Shown: positions 15,333 through 23,221 of the stretch, in pieces
Layout: each line of letters opens with the position of its first letter
How positions within the stretch are numbered: the first letter of the stretch is position 1
From: an uncultured Acetatifactor sp.
GTDB lineage: Bacteria; Bacillota; Clostridia; Lachnospirales; Lachnospiraceae
Reading direction: 5' to 3'
Assembly (NCBI GenBank): GCA_910586485.1
Contig: CAJUIA010000042.1
Span: forward strand, 1-31,445
DNA length: 31,445 nt
Notes under the pieces: generated by a model
Databases searched by the model: none
The model's input: only the letters and a program-made list of their open reading frames with translations
Told to the model about the DNA's origin: nothing
Made by a program: the position numbers and the translations under genes

Positions 15333-16199
15333 ATGGAGACTTCAATCGAAATTCATAATCTGACAAAATATTACGGGAAAAAACAGGCTTTATCGGAGGT
15401 AAACCTGACGATACCACAGGGGATGTTCGGGCTGCTTGGGCCCAACGGCGCGGGAAAGACCACGCTGATGAAGGTGCTGGCCACACTGCTGGAAAAGACA
15501 GACGGCAAAGTGAAGATCTGCGGCGTACCGGTGGAAAACAGCAGGCAGATCCGGAGCATGACGGGGTATCTTCCGCAGGACTTTTCCATGTACGGAAATA
15601 TGAGCGCTTACGAGGCGCTGGATTACCTGGCGGTGCTTTCGGGCATGAGCAGGCAGGAGCGAAAGGGAAAAGTGCCGCAGATGCTGGAAAAGGTCAATCT
15701 GCTGGAAAAGCAGAGGACAAAAGTAAAATCCATGTCGGGAGGGATGAAGAGACGGCTGGGCATCGCACAGGCGATCATACACGATCCGAAGGTGATTATT
15801 GTAGACGAGCCTACGGCGGGGCTGGACCCGGAAGAGAGAGTCCGTTTCCGCAATCTGCTGTGCGAGATCGCGAAGGACAGGATTGTCCTGCTTTCCACCC
15901 ATATTGTAGGGGATATTGAAGCCACCTGCGAGAACATTGCCGTGCTGAACCAGGGGAAAATCTGTTTTGACGGCAGAGTGGCGGAACTTCTTGCTCTGGT
16001 GGAGGGCAAGGTGTATTCCGCGGAGATCGCAGCGGTGGAACTGGAAAAAGTAAAGGAAAAATATATGGTGACCGGAATCCTGACAACAGGGAGTACGGCG
16101 AATGTAAAAATAATAGCGGACGAAAAACCTTTCCCCCAGGCAAAGCCGGTGCCGCCTGATGTGGAAGATGCCTATATGTATCTGATGCACACGGAATGA
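15333..16199 (+). CDS. ABC transporter ATP-binding protein
   Basis: 288 residues. Walker A is GPNGAGKTT (about 37-45), the Q-loop is YLPQDF, the signature is MSGGMKRRL, Walker B is VIIVDEPTAGLD and the switch His lies in STHIV, so it is a complete nucleotide-binding subunit of the drug/peptide exporter type, with a C-terminal extension of about 70 residues. Its membrane partners are the two permease genes at 16395 and 17612. The ribosome site AGGAAAGGAG ends 12 bases before the ATG, a rather long spacing. The substrate is unknown; two-component control suggests an envelope or peptide stress role. Downstream, 195 hairpin-rich bases separate it from the permease genes. Confidence 0.9.
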   Translation: METSIEIHNLTKYYGKKQALSEVNLTIPQGMFGLLGPNGAGKTTLMKVLATLLEKTDGKVKICGVPVENSRQIRSMTGYLPQDFSMYGNMSAYEALDYLAVLSGMSRQERKGKVPQMLEKVNLLEKQRTKVKSMSGGMKRRLGIAQAIIHDPKVIIVDEPTAGLDPEERVRFRNLLCEIAKDRIVLLSTHIVGDIEATCENIAVLNQGKICFDGRVAELLALVEGKVYSAEIAAVELEKVKEKYMVTGILTTGSTANVKIIADEKPFPQAKPVPPDVEDAYMYLMHTE

Positions 16200-16394
16200 A
16201 GATTTTCTAAGGTCAGAAAGTACCTGACCTAAGAAAATCTAAATCCTTCCGGGGAGAATGCCAAGCGAATAAATTCGCCAGGCATTCTTCCAGACTGGCA
16301 CCGAGTTCGTTAATTGGTTTGTGCCGACAAAGTCAGCACTGCCGCCGTGCGTCGGCATGTCTGAAAGCTTGAGAAAGGACAGGGAAAGGTTACG
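16200..16394 (+). other. 195-base hairpin-rich insert inside the ABC operon
   Basis: Starting on the base after the ATPase stop: a 41-base hairpin with 17-bp arms and one mismatch (16200-16240); a stem AGAATGCC/GGCATTCT holding an inner GCGAAT/ATTCGC (16255-16288); a GGCAC/GTGCC pairing; and a stem TGCCGAC/GTCGGCA (16322-16357). No reading frame with a ribosome site is seen in it. It may be an attenuator or mRNA processing region that sets the ATPase to permease ratio, or an inserted repeat. Confidence 0.55.
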
Positions 16395-17633
16395 ATGTTT
16401 GGAGCACTATTTTTCAAGGAATGTAAGCAGGTTTTAAGAAGCCTGGTATATCTTATTTATGTGGTGGTTTTTGTGCTGTTCATCACCGGCCAGATGAGCA
16501 GTGACAGTGCTGTAAGGCTGCAGGCTCCTGTACCGGGGCAGTCCTATTACGGAACTACCGTGACGAAGGATGAGACATTGATCATGGAGGGAACGCTGGC
16601 AAATCTGGTGGGGGATGTCTATCACAATTCCTGGGCCACTTACCCGCTGGGATTTTACAAGGGCGTAACGCTCACCGACAGGGAGACGGAGCAGGCGGAG
16701 GCCATTCTGGAACGCTGCACGGGCAAACCCTTTGCAGTGCTGCTGGAGGAGATGACAGGGCATTTTGGAGAGTATGACCCAGGCAGTGCGGAAGAGATGG
16801 AGGCGGCTCAGACGAGCTATAGGGTGTCTGTAAGAGAGGGTTTTACCTATGCGGAATTTGAAGCGGCAATGGAGGAGATCTGCGACCTGGTTGGCAGGGG
16901 ATCTGCTTATGAGAAAAGCAAATATGAATACAGTATCCGTGTCCCCATGACTTATGAACTGGCGAAGGAGGAATTTGACGCCCTGTGTGAAAAGGACCGT
17001 GTGACGCGGGCGTATATGCGCCTTTTCTGCGATTATGCGGGGATAGTGCTTGCCATTCTGCCGATTTTTATCGGTGTGTCAAGGGCGCTCCGGGACAGAA
17101 GGGCAAAGGCGCAGCAGGTTATGTTTTCCAAGCCGGCTTCTGGTGCACAGATTATCGTGAGCCGTTATCTTGCCAATCTGGTCATGCTTTGTATCCCGGT
17201 GTTTGTCACCGCTTTCCTGCTGCAGCAGCCTTTCTGCTACCGGGCGCAGACCCTTGGAATCAGGGCGGATGGCATGGCATTTTTGACCGTGCCGGGGGTA
17301 TGGCTTTTGCCGGAGATCATGGTGGTGCTGGCCCTGTCTTTTCTGATCACGGAGCTTACAGACACAATTTTGGCAGTGTTTTTGCAGGTTGCATGGGCAA
17401 TCGGAAGCGTATTTGGGGCGGAGGTACTGGTGGGGGATTTTCGCATGAGGCTGATAGCCAGGTGGAACACGCTGGGACAGACGAATCTTTTCTACTCGCT
17501 GGAGAAAGCATTTTTGCAGAACAGGGGCTATTATTTTCTGCTGGCAGTGGTCTGCGTTATCCTGACCGTGATCATTTATGAGAGAAAGCGCAGGAAAGGA
17601 GGGAGCCTGATATGGAAAAATACGGCAGGCTGA
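16395..17633 (+). CDS. ABC-2 type permease
   Basis: 412 residues. A first membrane helix (about 16-32, LVYLIYVVVFVLFITGQ) is followed by a large outside domain of about 180 residues and then about five membrane helices grouped in the C-terminal half (from about 213, YAGIVLAILPIFIGVS, to VVCVILTVIIYERKR). This is the ABC-2 or ABC-2-like layout (one helix, extracellular domain, helix bundle). No substrate can be named. A GGGAAAGG site precedes the ATG. It overlaps the next permease gene by 22 bases, so the two products are probably made together and form a heterodimer with the ATPase at 15333. Confidence 0.82.
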   Translation: MFGALFFKECKQVLRSLVYLIYVVVFVLFITGQMSSDSAVRLQAPVPGQSYYGTTVTKDETLIMEGTLANLVGDVYHNSWATYPLGFYKGVTLTDRETEQAEAILERCTGKPFAVLLEEMTGHFGEYDPGSAEEMEAAQTSYRVSVREGFTYAEFEAAMEEICDLVGRGSAYEKSKYEYSIRVPMTYELAKEEFDALCEKDRVTRAYMRLFCDYAGIVLAILPIFIGVSRALRDRRAKAQQVMFSKPASGAQIIVSRYLANLVMLCIPVFVTAFLLQQPFCYRAQTLGIRADGMAFLTVPGVWLLPEIMVVLALSFLITELTDTILAVFLQVAWAIGSVFGAEVLVGDFRMRLIARWNTLGQTNLFYSLEKAFLQNRGYYFLLAVVCVILTVIIYERKRRKGGSLIWKNTAG

Positions 17634-18244
17634 CGGCCGGCTTTGTGAAAAGACAGTACTTTCCCCATCTCTTGATAGTTCTCTTGTTTGTGGCCTTTTC
17701 CGGCGGATTTGTAAGCTTTCGGGGCCTGGAGGACGCACAGGCGGCAAAGGTGATGGAAATGTATGTGGCATTTACAGGAATCCTTTTATTTACGCCCCTT
17801 TTCATGCCGGAACAGGACCGGGAAATCTGGGATCTGGAGCGAAGCAAAGGGACAGCCATGTGGCAGCTTTACCTGCCCCGTATCCTGCTGGCGGTTCTGG
17901 TATGTATTCTGGTCATTTCGCTGTTTATGAGCCTTATGGTAAGGGGAGGGGGGAGCTTCGACGCCGGCAGCCTCTTCCTGGGAGCGTGCTGTGAAATCCT
18001 CTTCCTGGGAAGCATCGGCTTTTTTGCTTCGGCAGTGACCAACCAGGTAGTTGTCGGGTACATGATCGCCGTGGTTTATTATGCAATCAATATTGGCGGG
18101 GGAAAATATCTGGGGAAGTTTGCCTTGTTCCAGATGATGAAGGGAGAGTATGGAAGCTGGGGCTGCTGGCTTTTGGGGGCGGTGGCGTTGCTGGTTTCAG
18201 GGGTTGTTGTCCGCGAGAGGATGCGGAGGCGCGGATGGCTGTAG
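17612..18244 (+). CDS. second ABC transporter membrane protein
   Basis: 210 residues with about six membrane helices: around 16-33, 47-65, 88-108, 122-140, 145-165 and 180-198. It lacks the large outside domain of its neighbour. It starts inside the preceding gene (22-base overlap) with an AGGAAAGGAGGG site upstream, so it is coupled to it. It is probably the second half of the permease of the ATPase at 15333. The C-terminus is basic (RERMRRRGWL). A possible terminator hairpin follows at 18275. Confidence 0.8.
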   Translation: MEKYGRLTAGFVKRQYFPHLLIVLLFVAFSGGFVSFRGLEDAQAAKVMEMYVAFTGILLFTPLFMPEQDREIWDLERSKGTAMWQLYLPRILLAVLVCILVISLFMSLMVRGGGSFDAGSLFLGACCEILFLGSIGFFASAVTNQVVVGYMIAVVYYAINIGGGKYLGKFALFQMMKGEYGSWGCWLLGAVALLVSGVVVRERMRRRGWL

Positions 18245-18274
18245 ACAGAAACAGAAAATAAGATACTGATATGC

Positions 18275-18312
18275 ACACCCCATGCCGGGAAAATAAATTC
18301 GGCATGGGGTGT
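18275..18312 (+). terminator. probable terminator of the two-component/ABC operon
   Basis: ACACCCCATGCCG and CGGCATGGGGTGT form a perfect 13-bp stem with a 12-base AT-rich loop. Only TTTC follows, so the T tail is poor, but the stem is strong and lies 30 bases after the last ABC gene. Confidence 0.6.
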
Positions 18313-18364
18313 TTCTGCAAGACGGGCAGCTGCCGGGCGAATTTCTGTCGCTCCGGAATCGAGA

Positions 18365-18475
18365 CCAGCACAGAAAATATGGAAACTGGCACAGAAATAG
18401 CATTAAAGGAAGATAATGCTGGCATAGAAAATACAAAAACTGACATACAAATAAAAGAGACCAGCACAGAAATGA
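18365..18475 (+). repeat. degenerate 21-bp repeats
   Basis: Five copies of a motif like CCAGCACAGAAAT or CTGGCATAGAAAAT start at 18365, 18386, 18419, 18440 and 18461. Spacings are 21, 33, 21 and 21 bases. All are multiples of three, so the frame would be kept if the stretch were translated (xTxTExx heptads), but no ribosome site supports that. The 18245-18556 gap holds these repeats, the hairpin and a promoter. Confidence 0.6.
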
Positions 18476-18503
18476 AAAATGTGGTGCACCTGATAAATTT
18501 GTG

Positions 18504-18512
18504 TGGTATAAT
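18504..18512 (+). promoter_or_regulatory. extended -10 promoter
   Basis: TGGTATAAT combines the TGn extension with a perfect TATAAT. It lies 45 bases before the start of the membrane protein gene; no clear -35 is needed for this class. Confidence 0.6.
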
Positions 18513-18556
18513 TTTATGCAGACTTACAGGGCATGAAACAGGAGGATAAAGTAACT

Positions 18557-19849
18557 ATGACAGATTATTCACAGTTTGAAGCAGGTACAAAATCCGGTAT
18601 CCATGCGGATACGGCATGGATTCGAAAGCATGATGAGCTGATTGGAAGAGTGTTGAAGCAGCGCAGCAGCTCGATGGGCCTTTTTTTCATCAGTCTGGCG
18701 CTGGCCGTGGGCGTCAGCGTTGCTCTGAAAAGTTTTATTCCGGGGATTATTTTCGGACTGGCTGCTTTGTTCTTTTTATGGAGGTTCTGGGGAACGGGCG
18801 TGTCGGAGAATTATATGCGGGAGGTTTATGAGGAAGGGCTGCTGGTGCCGGGAATGGTGGTAAATACTCAGCCGCTTACCGTATTGGCGGTGGCAAATCT
18901 GGCAGCCCATGACGATGTACCGGTAATCAACGCATGTTATAATCTGGTGGTAAAAAATTTGGACGGCGCGAAAAAGGAATTATTTGAAAAGATCCCCTGT
19001 TCCTGCTTTTTTACCTATGAAGGCGGTTCCTATCATTCGAATTTTGAGCCGCATCCTCTTTGCTGGGGGACGGGCAGTCGTCAGGAAATTGAGGCGGCTT
19101 TACAACAGGCGGAGGAAGACAATAAGGAGAATACCCAGGACGAATGGGAAGTGCTGAAGCGGATTGCAAAGCAGTTTCCCACGCTTGCGCCTGGGGAGAT
19201 GATTCTGCTGGATGAAAATTATGCGCCCTTTGGCAGGAAGAAGTATTATGAAAGCAGGTATGAGCCGTTGAATCTGGATACGGCACAGGAGGAATATCGC
19301 AATATATTGCAGGAAGGGCAGGAAGAAGTGCAGGAAGGCGAGGAATCGCTGCCCTGCTCTGAAAAGAAGATTTCTGGAAAAGATGTATATAGCAGAATGG
19401 CGGAGCTGGCGTATCGGCTGGATGTTTACCAATATATCGGCAGTCACTGCGAGCTGGGGCATTTTGTGAACAGCGAGCATCCGGGATTGTTTACCTGCAT
19501 AGGGGATCCTGAGGACTTTCCGAAGGAACTCAATGACAGTGGGATCGTGTTGTCTGAGGGGGAGTATCCTCTGATCTATGAGAAGTATTTAATTACAACA
19601 AAGGGATGCTACGGCGCGGATCGGAGGCTCCAGCCCTGGGATGAGGTGAATTTCTCCATCCGGCTTACCGTTTTGAACGGGATGGAGCTTTTGGTAAACG
19701 GAACAAAGATTGCGGAGTTTAAAGGACATTTTGAAAATCCCGCTTATGTAGAAGGGCTTCCGGCTCAAGAGCAGGAGATGGAGCTTCAGAAAGAGGCGGT
19801 ACGAGTGATTGAGTTTTTGCGGAAGCTGAAGCAGGCCTATTCCGTCTGA
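18557..19849 (+). CDS. membrane protein of unknown function (possibly DUF3239-like)
   Basis: 430 residues. Two close membrane helices (about 41-58 and 61-78) are followed by a large soluble part. The block EEGLLVPGMVVNTQP...LAVANLAAH and the CWGTGSRQEIEAALQQ segment faintly recall DUF3239, but I am not sure. Residues about 250-265 are Glu-rich, and the C-terminal third (FVNSEHPGLFTCIGD...) is unrecognised. The start at 18557 is preferred for AGGAGG 11 bases upstream; an in-frame ATG at 18533 lies ahead of that site. The 3' end overlaps the convergent rarA gene by 13 bases with no terminator between them. Confidence 0.75.
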   Translation: MTDYSQFEAGTKSGIHADTAWIRKHDELIGRVLKQRSSSMGLFFISLALAVGVSVALKSFIPGIIFGLAALFFLWRFWGTGVSENYMREVYEEGLLVPGMVVNTQPLTVLAVANLAAHDDVPVINACYNLVVKNLDGAKKELFEKIPCSCFFTYEGGSYHSNFEPHPLCWGTGSRQEIEAALQQAEEDNKENTQDEWEVLKRIAKQFPTLAPGEMILLDENYAPFGRKKYYESRYEPLNLDTAQEEYRNILQEGQEEVQEGEESLPCSEKKISGKDVYSRMAELAYRLDVYQYIGSHCELGHFVNSEHPGLFTCIGDPEDFPKELNDSGIVLSEGEYPLIYEKYLITTKGCYGADRRLQPWDEVNFSIRLTVLNGMELLVNGTKIAEFKGHFENPAYVEGLPAQEQEMELQKEAVRVIEFLRKLKQAYSV

Positions 19850-21177
19850 TCCCGAAAAGCCCGGCTGCGTTCCAGCCGTTCCTTAAAGTATTTTTCACTG
19901 CCCTCTTCGGAGGGCAGGTAATAGCGTCTGTCCTTCAGGCTTTCTGGCAGGCAGGTCATGCGGGCCTGCTTTTCCTCCGTGTCATGGGCATAGATATAGC
20001 CGTCTCCATAATGCAGGTCGCTCATAAGCCGGGTGGGCGCGTTACGGATTACAAGGGGCACCGGCTCCGCAAGCCGTGTCAGCGCGTCCGCTTTGGCGGT
20101 TTCGTAAGCCCGGTATACCGCGTTGGAGCGGGGAGCAAGGGAGAGATAGATCACGGCCTGAGCAAGGTTCAAATTGCATTCCGGCATCCCGTTAAAATGG
20201 CAGGCCTGATAGGCAGCTACGGCAATCTGCAGGGCCTGATTGTCCGCCAGGCCAATGTCCTCGCTGGCAAAGCGGATGAGCCTTCTGGCGATGAAGAGCG
20301 GGTCTTCCCCCGCCTCCAGCATCCTGGCCAGCCAATATACCGCCGCGTCGGGGTCGGAATTACGCATGGATTTATGCAGGGCGGAGATCAGGTTATAATG
20401 CTCTTCGCCCTTTTTGTCGTAGAGTAAGGTCTTTTTGCCAAGGCATTGCTCCAGGGTCTCATTTTTAACGGTGATGGAGCCGTCAGGATGGATGTCGCCG
20501 TTTAGTACGGCCATTTCCAGGGTGTTTAAGGCGGTGCGGGCGTCTCCGTTGGCAAAATCGGCGATGACCTCTATGAGCTCCGGTGCCATATGAATCTCCA
20601 TGGTGCCAAAGCCTCTTTTCTCCGTAAGAGTGCGTTTCAGCAGCTCGGTAAGCTCCTCACGGGACAGCTCCTTCAGCACAAAAACCTTACAGCGGGACAG
20701 CAGTGCGGCATTGATCTCAAAGGAAGGATTTTCCGTGGTGGCGCCGATCAGGGTGATGCTGCCTTTTTCCACATAGGGAAGAAAAGCGTCCTGCTGTGCC
20801 TTGTTAAAGCGGTGGATCTCGTCTACAAAGCAGAGGGTCCGCCTGCCGTAGACGCGGTTTTCCTCTGCCTTCTGCATAATATCCTTAATTTCCCGAATAC
20901 CGCTGGTAACGGCGCTGAAGTTCACAAAGTCGGAGCTGGTGCGTCTGGCGATAATTCGGGCCAAAGTGGTCTTGCCTACTCCGGGCGGGCCCCAGAAGAT
21001 CATGGAAGGAATCTGATCCTGCTCCAGCATCCTGCGCAGCAGCATACCCTCGCCCAGCAGGTGGCGCTGTCCGGCGTAATCCTCCAGAGTCTCCGGGCGC
21101 ATCCGGTCCGCCAGGGGTGCGGATGCGGGGGAGAGAGTGTGTTCTGACTGCATGTCAAAGAGTGATAATTGATCCAT
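19837..21177 (-). CDS. rarA: replication-associated recombination protein RarA (MgsA), AAA+ ATPase
   Basis: 446 residues, the usual length. Near the N-terminus it has the ARMR/PETLEDYAGQ-like family block, then Walker A GPPGVGKTT, Walker B LCFVDEIHRFNKAQQDAFLP, sensor 1 ATTENPSF, the sensor 2 region (GDARTALNTLEMA) and the C-terminal tetramerisation part (KSMRNSDPDAAVYWLARMLEAGEDPLFIARRL). It acts at stalled replication forks and interacts with SSB. The start at 21177 gives MDQLSLFD, a short motif seen at the N-terminus of many homologues; in-frame ATGs at 21189 and further upstream are less likely. It is transcribed alone, divergent from the phosphoesterase gene. Its end overlaps the convergent neighbour by 13 bases. 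Confidence 0.93.
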   Translation of the reverse strand: MDQLSLFDMQSEHTLSPASAPLADRMRPETLEDYAGQRHLLGEGMLLRRMLEQDQIPSMIFWGPPGVGKTTLARIIARRTSSDFVNFSAVTSGIREIKDIMQKAEENRVYGRRTLCFVDEIHRFNKAQQDAFLPYVEKGSITLIGATTENPSFEINAALLSRCKVFVLKELSREELTELLKRTLTEKRGFGTMEIHMAPELIEVIADFANGDARTALNTLEMAVLNGDIHPDGSITVKNETLEQCLGKKTLLYDKKGEEHYNLISALHKSMRNSDPDAAVYWLARMLEAGEDPLFIARRLIRFASEDIGLADNQALQIAVAAYQACHFNGMPECNLNLAQAVIYLSLAPRSNAVYRAYETAKADALTRLAEPVPLVIRNAPTRLMSDLHYGDGYIYAHDTEEKQARMTCLPESLKDRRYYLPSEEGSEKYFKERLERSRAFRDQTE

Positions 21178-21215
21178 CGCAAATACCATCCTGTAAAATA
21201 TCCTTATCAGCATTA

Positions 21216-21245
21216 AAAATAGCACAAAGCCGCGGCTTCTGTCAA
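21216..21245 (-). promoter_or_regulatory. rarA promoter
   Basis: On the minus strand a perfect TTGACA (21240-21245) and TATTTT (21216-21221) are separated by 18 bases, 38 bases before the start codon. Confidence 0.6.
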
Positions 21246-21273
21246 TGTACGGGGCATATGGTTCGATTCAGGA

Positions 21274-21302
21274 TTGTGAAGGGGTTTGAAATATAGTATA
21301 CT
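21274..21302 (+). promoter_or_regulatory. promoter of the phosphoesterase gene
   Basis: TTGTGA and TATACT are separated by 17 bases, about 48 bases before the start. Confidence 0.5.
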
Positions 21303-21349
21303 AATAAGGAAAGCAGGTTTATGAGTCTCGTAAATGTAAAGGTATGAGT

Positions 21350-22018
21350 ATGAGAATCGGAATTATTTCAGATACCCACGGACTGCTGCGGCCGGAGGTG
21401 ATCGAGCATCTGCAGGAGTGCAGTCTGATTCTGCACGGAGGGGACATCGGCGGTCAGGGACTGCTGGATGAGCTTGGGCGGATTGCGCCGGTTAAGGCAG
21501 TCAGAGGAAATAACGACAAGGAATGGGCACAGCATATTCCGCTTTGGGAAAGGCTTGAAGTATGCGGTGTGTCCGTTTTCATGTGTCATAAAAAGAAGGA
21601 TATACCGGCGGACTTGCAAGGCGTGAAGCTGGTAATTTACGGACATTCACATAAATATGCCGACAGCAGGGAGCAGGGTATCCGCTTTCTAAATCCCGGA
21701 AGCTGTGGTCCCAGGCGGTTCAATCAGGAAATTACCATGGCTCTTTTGGAAGTATCGGAGAGCGGAGATTTCCGGATGGAGCAGATTATCATTCCGCATA
21801 CGGGCAGGGCCCTGCAGATTCCTAAATCCGAAGCGGACAGGGAACGTATTGTCCGCGGGGTGATCCGGGGGATTGAAAAGGGGATGACGACAAAGGTCAT
21901 TGCAGAGAAAAATCAAATTTCTCCGGAGTTTGCAGAAGAAATCAGCCGCATGTATCTGACCCATCCGGGAATCGGCGTGGACGGGATCCTGAATCGGCTG
22001 CATGATGCAGGGTGCTGA
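21350..22018 (+). CDS. YfcE/MJ0936-type metallophosphoesterase with C-terminal extension
   Basis: 222 residues. The two-metal site of the small calcineurin-like phosphodiesterases is complete: Asp8 and His10 (SDTH), Asp32 (HGGD), Asn54/Asn55 (RGNND), His80 (CHKK), and His99 and His101 (GHSH). The family is normally about 155-165 residues; here about 70 extra C-terminal residues (DRERIVRGVIRGIEKGMTT onward) form predicted helices of unknown role. It probably hydrolyses a phosphodiester substrate, cyclic or not, in the cytoplasm. The start at 21350 stands 7 bases after AAAGG; the ATG at 21344 is too close to that site. The gene is divergent from rarA. Confidence 0.85.
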   Translation: MRIGIISDTHGLLRPEVIEHLQECSLILHGGDIGGQGLLDELGRIAPVKAVRGNNDKEWAQHIPLWERLEVCGVSVFMCHKKKDIPADLQGVKLVIYGHSHKYADSREQGIRFLNPGSCGPRRFNQEITMALLEVSESGDFRMEQIIIPHTGRALQIPKSEADRERIVRGVIRGIEKGMTTKVIAEKNQISPEFAEEISRMYLTHPGIGVDGILNRLHDAGC

Positions 22019-22075
22019 GGATGCGGCGGAGGGAAGCGCTTGTGCAGTGCCTTTATCCGCGGCAGGGAAGGTCAA

Positions 22076-22498
22076 ATGAAAATTTTCAGCGATAAGACGT
22101 GGTTGAAACAGCATAAGGATTTTATTTTGGGAGCGGCGGCAATCCTGTTTATTTATGTGTTTTTTCATTTTGCGGGGATTGGTTGTCCCATTAAATTTGT
22201 CACGGGAATTTCCTGCCTTGGCTGCGGCATGACGAGGGCATGGCTGTCATTGCTGAGGCTGGATTTTACGGCGGCGTTTTATTATCATCCGCTTTATGCA
22301 CTCCCGCCGGTGGCACTGCTGGTATATCTGTTTAAATCTAAAATAAATATAAAAATTTATAAAATAATTATGTTGACAATAATTATGGCCTTTATTATAG
22401 TATATATATATAGGCTCTTATTTACCGAGGGAGACATAGTGGTTTTTGAACCGCAGAATAATATTATATTTCGGTTAATAGGGCACGAAAGAAAATGA
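22076..22498 (+). CDS. DUF2752 membrane protein
   Basis: 140 residues. Its DUF2752 core has Cys37 (GIGCPIK), then Cys47-x-x-Cys50-Gly-Met-Thr-Arg (CLGCGMTRA), followed by a DFTAAFYYHPL block. About three membrane helices lie near 17-35, 62-78 and 88-108. The function of the family is unknown; the cysteines could bind metal or form a disulfide. The start at 22076 has AGGGAAGG 5 bases upstream; a GTG at 22040 has no such site. The last 150 bases are much richer in A+T than the surroundings and contain a consensus promoter pointing to the next gene. Confidence 0.82.
   Translation: MKIFSDKTWLKQHKDFILGAAAILFIYVFFHFAGIGCPIKFVTGISCLGCGMTRAWLSLLRLDFTAAFYYHPLYALPPVALLVYLFKSKINIKIYKIIMLTIIMAFIIVYIYRLLFTEGDIVVFEPQNNIIFRLIGHERK
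22373..22401 (+). promoter_or_regulatory. consensus promoter inside the DUF2752 gene
   Basis: TTGACA (22373-22378), 17 bases, TATAGT (22396-22401). It points to the zinc-ribbon gene at 22514, which would give that gene independent transcription with a leader of about 105 bases. Confidence 0.5.
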
Positions 22499-22513
22499 GA
22501 GGAGCGTTTATTT

Positions 22514-23125
22514 ATGTTTTGTCCAAAGTGTGGAAAAAGTGTAGAAGACGGCGCATCGGTATGCCCGAACTGCGGCAGTCAACTGGGGGGGGCAGGTCAG
22601 CAGTCCTTTGAAAAGCAGTTGGAAAATACGACGCAGCAGGCCTTTAACAATTCCGGAAACGAGCTGAAGAGTGCCTTTAACGACATTCGCAATTCCTTTA
22701 CCGGTAAGGAGGCGCCTTATGCAGGTGAGAAGCTGAAGACGGACAGAGGCCTTTTGGTTTACATTATTCTGTCGATCATTACCTGCGGTATTTATGGTTA
22801 TTACTTTATTTACAAGATGGCCAAGGACGTGAACATTGCCTGTGAGGGTGACGGTGAAAGCACTGCCGGCCTGCTTCAGTACATAGTGTTGTCCTTTGTT
22901 ACCTGCGGTATTTATAATCTGATCTGGGAGTATAAGCTGGGTAACAGGCTTGCGGAAAATGCGTCAAGATACGGAATGAATTTCCAGGAGAACGGTACTA
23001 CGATCCTGATGTGGCATCTTTTCGGCGCCGTGCTTTGCGGTATCGGCCCTTTTATTGCCATGAACATTTTGATCAAGAACTCCAACAAGATTTGTCATGC
23101 TTACAATCAGGCGCATAATCTGTAA
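22514..23125 (+). CDS. zinc-ribbon, DUF4234 membrane protein
   Basis: 203 residues. An N-terminal zinc ribbon uses Cys3, Cys6, Cys17 and Cys20 (CPKCG, CPNCG). A polar linker of about 50 residues follows, then a DUF4234 region. That region holds two repeats of the pattern ITCGIYGYYFIYK / VTCGIYNLIWEYK (about 84-104 and 124-145), with about three membrane helices in total. The family has no known function and is common in gut Clostridia. A GAGGAG site stands about 9 bases before the ATG. It follows the DUF2752 gene by 15 bases and is closed by a terminator. Confidence 0.87.
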   Translation: MFCPKCGKSVEDGASVCPNCGSQLGGAGQQSFEKQLENTTQQAFNNSGNELKSAFNDIRNSFTGKEAPYAGEKLKTDRGLLVYIILSIITCGIYGYYFIYKMAKDVNIACEGDGESTAGLLQYIVLSFVTCGIYNLIWEYKLGNRLAENASRYGMNFQENGTTILMWHLFGAVLCGIGPFIAMNILIKNSNKICHAYNQAHNL

Positions 23126-23157
23126 TTTGTGACAATAGAACATTTGTGGAAGCATTG

Positions 23158-23192
23158 GGCGGCGGTGGGAAAAACTTCTGCCGCCGTTTTTT
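23158..23192 (+). terminator. intrinsic terminator
   Basis: CGGCGG (23160-23165) and CCGCCG (23181-23186) form the stem, and TTTTTT follows. Confidence 0.8.
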
Positions 23193-23221
23193 GGTGTTAT
23201 GACTTGGAATGAGGTATCATT

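Noticed and set aside
15322..15363. 13-codon leader peptide before the ABC ATPase
   Set aside because: The ribosome site ends only one base before its ATG, too close for use, and it overlaps the real gene.
13410..18244. Classical Bce-type peptide resistance module
   Set aside because: The kinase has a HAMP domain and the permeases are two ABC-2 type proteins, not one large ten-helix permease with an outside domain.
18271..18549. Possible 92-codon gene covering the 21-bp repeats
   Set aside because: It starts inside a strong hairpin, has no ribosome site, and its composition is not like that of its neighbours.
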